Source: Streptomyces albus subsp. chlorinus
GTDB lineage: Bacteria; Actinomycetota; Actinomycetes; Streptomycetales; Streptomycetaceae
Reading direction: 5' to 3'
Assembly: GCF_013302895.1 (NCBI RefSeq)
Contig: NZ_VJOK01000001.1
Span: forward strand, 5,132,142-5,172,210
DNA: 40,069 bases
A program made the translations under genes and the position numbers. The notes under the pieces are model-generated. The model was not told where the DNA came from. It saw only the letters and a list, made by a program, of their open reading frames with translations, and made no database searches. Shown piece after piece: positions 37,872-40,069 of the stretch (positions within the stretch are counted from its first letter, which is position 1; each line of letters starts with the position of its first letter).

Positions 37872-39032
37872 ATGGACCTGGAGTTCGGCGCCGCCGAGGA
37901 GGACTTCCGTGCCGAGGCCCGCGCCTGGCTGGCCGCGCACGTGCCAACCCGGCCGCTGCCCTCGCTGGAGACGGCCGAGGGCTTCGCGGCGCACCGCGCC
38001 TGGGAGCGCGAACTGTACGAGGGCGGCTGGTCCGTCGTCTCCTGGCCCGAGGCGTACGGCGGCCGGGGGGCGAGCCCGACCGAGTGGCTGGTCTTCGAGG
38101 AGGAGTACTACGCGGCGGGCGCGCCCGGCCGCGTCAGCCAGAACGGCATCAGCCTCCTGGCCCCCACCCTCTTCGCACACGGTACCGAGGAGCAACTGGC
38201 CCGCCTCCTGCCGCCGATGGCCTCCGGCGAGACGATCTGGGCGCAGGCCTGGTCCGAACCGGAGGCCGGCTCCGACCTCGCCGCGCTGCGCTCCCGCGCC
38301 GAGCGCACCGCACGCGACGGCGGCGGCTGGCTGCTGAACGGCCAGAAGACCTGGTCCTCCCGGGCCGCGTTCGCCGACCGCGCCTTCGGGCTCTTCCGCA
38401 CCGACCCGGAGGCCCAACGGCACCGCGGACTGAGCTACCTGATGTTCCCGCTCGACGCGGAGGGCGTCACCGTGCGGCCGATCGGCAGGCTGGACGGCAA
38501 GCCCGCCTTCGCGGAGATCTTCCTGCAGGACGTCTTCGTGCCCGACGCCGACGTCATCGGTGAACCCGGCCAGGGCTGGCGGGCCGCGATGTCCACGGCG
38601 GGCAACGAGCGCGGGCTCACCCTGCGCTCGCCCGGCCGCTTCACGGCCGCCGCCGAACGGCTGCGCCGGCTGTGGGAGCGGCAGGCGGAGCCGGCGCGCG
38701 GCGCGGCGGCCGGTCGGGTGGCCGACGCCTGGATCCGGGCGCGCGCCTACCAGCTCGCCGGGTACGCCGCCGCCTCGTCCCCCGCCGACCCGTCCGCCGC
38801 GCCCCCCTCCTCCGTGAACAAGCTCTTCTGGTCCGAACTGGACATCGACCTGCACGAGACGGCCCTCGACCTGCTCGGCCCCGGCGCCGCCGAGATCGCC
38901 GAGGGGCTGCCCGGGTCGGTCTGGCTGGACGGCTGGATCTTCGCGCTGGCCGGGCCCGTCTACGCGGGCACCAACGAGATCCAGCGCGACATCGTCGCCG
39001 AGCGGGTGCTCGGCCTGCCGAGGGGACGCTGA
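37872..39032 (+). CDS. Acyl-CoA dehydrogenase (steroid-cluster FadE, large subunit type)
   Basis: 386 residues. WAQAWSEPEAGSDLAALRSR is the flavin/substrate loop, VRPIGRLDGKPAFAEIFLQD and VPDADVIGEPGQGWRAAMST the middle beta domain, and GTNEIQRDIVAERVLGLPRG the C-terminal helix. The Glu of MCAD-type YEG is Ala here (YAGTNE), but NERGL provides Glu246 at the place used in isovaleryl-CoA-type enzymes. It desaturates an acyl-CoA at alpha-beta using FAD and electron-transfer flavoprotein. Steroid-pathway FadEs of mycobacteria work as heterotetramers of two related genes; the next gene is a good partner. FadE30, FadE31 and similar cannot be told apart by eye. Confidence 0.88.
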   Translation: MDLEFGAAEEDFRAEARAWLAAHVPTRPLPSLETAEGFAAHRAWERELYEGGWSVVSWPEAYGGRGASPTEWLVFEEEYYAAGAPGRVSQNGISLLAPTLFAHGTEEQLARLLPPMASGETIWAQAWSEPEAGSDLAALRSRAERTARDGGGWLLNGQKTWSSRAAFADRAFGLFRTDPEAQRHRGLSYLMFPLDAEGVTVRPIGRLDGKPAFAEIFLQDVFVPDADVIGEPGQGWRAAMSTAGNERGLTLRSPGRFTAAAERLRRLWERQAEPARGAAAGRVADAWIRARAYQLAGYAAASSPADPSAAPPSSVNKLFWSELDIDLHETALDLLGPGAAEIAEGLPGSVWLDGWIFALAGPVYAGTNEIQRDIVAERVLGLPRGR

Positions 39033-39037
39033 GACGC

Positions 39038-40000
39038 ATGCGCTTCGTGCCCGGACCGGACCAGCTCGCCTACGTCCGGACCGTCCGCCGCGTGCTGTCC
39101 GGGGCCGGGCCCCTGAAGGCGGCCCGCGCCTGGGCGGCCGGTGACCTGGCCCCGGGACGCGCCCTGTGGCGCTCGCTCGCCGGGACGGGGCTGCCCGGCC
39201 TCGCCGTCCCCGAGGAGTGCGGCGGGCTGGGCTGGTACCCGGCCGAACTCGCCGCCGCCTTCGTCGAGACGGGCCGCGCCGGGGCGCCGGGCCCGCTGGC
39301 CGAGACGGTCGCACTGGCGGCGGCGCTGGCCCGCACCCCGTCCTGGCCCGAACGGCTGCTGGGCGGCGAGGAGCTGGCGACCGTCACCGACCCGGCGAGC
39401 GGCTACGCGGTGGACCCGAGGGCGGCGCGGGCGGTGTTCGTGCTGCGCGAGGGCACCCTGTACCTCGCGGCCGGGCAGGGCCCCGTGCTGCCCTCCCTCG
39501 ACCCCGCCCGGCACCTCGCCCGCTGCGCACCCGGCGAGGCGGTACCGGCCGACACCGGGCGGCTGCGGGCCCTGGCCACACTGCTGACCGCCGCCCAGGC
39601 GCTCGGCGCGGGCGAGGCGCTGCTCGCGGGCAGCGTGGAGTACGTCGCGGCCCGGCGGCAGTTCGGCCGGCCCGTCGGGTCCTTCCAGGCGGTCAAGCAC
39701 CAACTGGCCGACGTGGCCGTCGAGCTGGAGTTCGCCCGCCCCCTGCTGCACGCCGCCGCGCTGGCCGTACGGGGGGACGCCGCCGCCGACCCCCGCGACC
39801 TGCCCGCCGCGAAGGCGGCCTGCTCGCACGCCGCCCACCTGGCCGCCCGCACCGCCCTCCAGGTGCACGGCGCCGTGGGCTACACGGACGAGTACGACCT
39901 CACCCTGCTCCTGCGCAAGGCCCGCTGCCTCTACACCTCCTGGGGCACCCAGGACGCCTGCCGCTCTGCCGTGCTCGCGGGCCGGCCGCTGCCGGACTGA
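39038..40000 (+). CDS. Acyl-CoA dehydrogenase-like partner subunit (steroid-cluster FadE)
   Basis: 320 residues from ATG 39038, 5 nt after the previous stop. LPGLAVPEECGGLGWYPAEL, VEYVAARRQFGRPVGSFQAV with KHQLADVAVELEFARPLLHA, and TALQVHGAVGYTDEYDLTLL show the ACAD fold; the middle beta domain is shortened (about 320 against about 380 residues). The C-terminal end reads SWGTQDACRSAVLAG with no YEG-type Glu. I expect it to pair with the 37872 product as an alpha2beta2 enzyme, as shown for several mycobacterial steroid FadE pairs, with the catalytic base in the other subunit. That pairing is inference from adjacency and size. Confidence 0.87.
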   Translation: MRFVPGPDQLAYVRTVRRVLSGAGPLKAARAWAAGDLAPGRALWRSLAGTGLPGLAVPEECGGLGWYPAELAAAFVETGRAGAPGPLAETVALAAALARTPSWPERLLGGEELATVTDPASGYAVDPRAARAVFVLREGTLYLAAGQGPVLPSLDPARHLARCAPGEAVPADTGRLRALATLLTAAQALGAGEALLAGSVEYVAARRQFGRPVGSFQAVKHQLADVAVELEFARPLLHAAALAVRGDAAADPRDLPAAKAACSHAAHLAARTALQVHGAVGYTDEYDLTLLLRKARCLYTSWGTQDACRSAVLAGRPLPD

Positions 40001-40069
40001 GCCCGGCGGCCCGGCACCGGACCGGGCGGCCCTCAGCCGCTGCCCGGGAGCGCGGCCGGGGGCACCAGG
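40001..40069. other. Window end: hairpin and possible end of a convergent gene
   Basis: GCCCGG CACCGGA CCGGGC (about 40009-40027) is a small hairpin after the last acyl-CoA dehydrogenase. On the reverse strand a frame LVPPAALPGSG ends with TGA at 40033-40035 and is open to the window edge, so a convergent gene may end here. Eleven residues are too few to identify it. Confidence 0.3.

Noticed and set aside
36873..39314. 813-codon minus-strand frame opposite the crotonase and FadE genes
   Set aside because: Low-complexity shadow of genes with intact crotonase and acyl-CoA dehydrogenase motifs.

Overview
The window is very GC-rich (well over 70% in most genes), has actinomycete gene-packing habits (many 4-nt ATGA/GTGA stop-start overlaps, GTG and TTG starts, GGAGG ribosome binding sites) and carries marker genes typical of Streptomyces: a gvpO-A-F-G-Y-Z-J-L gas-vesicle operon, nickel superoxide dismutase with its divergent maturation protease, and a TTG-started TPR regulator beside overlapping micro-genes. 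It is most likely chromosomal DNA of a Streptomyces or close relative. I saw no tRNA, rRNA, CRISPR array, transposase or integrase.

Layout. 1-4929: minus-strand gas-vesicle operon (gvpO, A, F, G, Y, Z, J and the start of gvpL, which leaves the window). 5278-6264: secreted class A beta-lactamase. 6422-7524: divergent sodN/sodX. 7365-8946: CGNR zinc-finger regulator divergent from a methyltransferase. 9053-10249: malic enzyme. 10809-13554: three-gene polar amino-acid-type ABC importer. 13654-17393: LLM-type flavin/F420 oxidoreductase, zinc-binding-dehydrogenase-family reductase, a methyltransferase and a NADAR-family protein.

17560-23144 and 34062-40000 are two halves of what looks like one catabolic locus: the actinobacterial pathway for steroid rings C and D (the HIP, or KstR2, regulon of mycobacteria). 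The first half has ipdC-ipdB-ipdA-echA20 divergent from two SDR genes. The second has fadA6-kstR2-ipdF divergent from a crotonase and two acyl-CoA dehydrogenases. Both divergent promoters carry the same 18-bp imperfect palindrome (identical half-sites ACCAAACA and GTTAGG), a strong candidate operator for the KstR2-like TetR protein encoded in the second half. FadD3 (HIP-CoA synthetase) and ring A/B genes are not seen here.

The halves are separated by about 11 kb of unrelated DNA. 22996-26653 holds five overlapping minus-strand micro-genes divergent from a TTG-started TPR regulator and a GNAT acetyltransferase, followed by a small gene broken by an in-frame TAA. 26687-33897 is a four-gene translationally coupled minus-strand operon for a teichoic-acid-like cell-wall polymer: a fused cytidylyltransferase/SDR (probably CDP-ribitol synthesis), a membrane-anchored glycerophosphotransferase-like protein, a soluble TagF-like polymerase and an acyltransferase. 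The window ends just past the second acyl-CoA dehydrogenase.

The less ordinary items are the split locus with its shared operator, the crotonase lacking both canonical catalytic glutamates, the micro-gene/TPR module with 12-bp iterons, and several hexapeptide or helical-phase DNA repeats.
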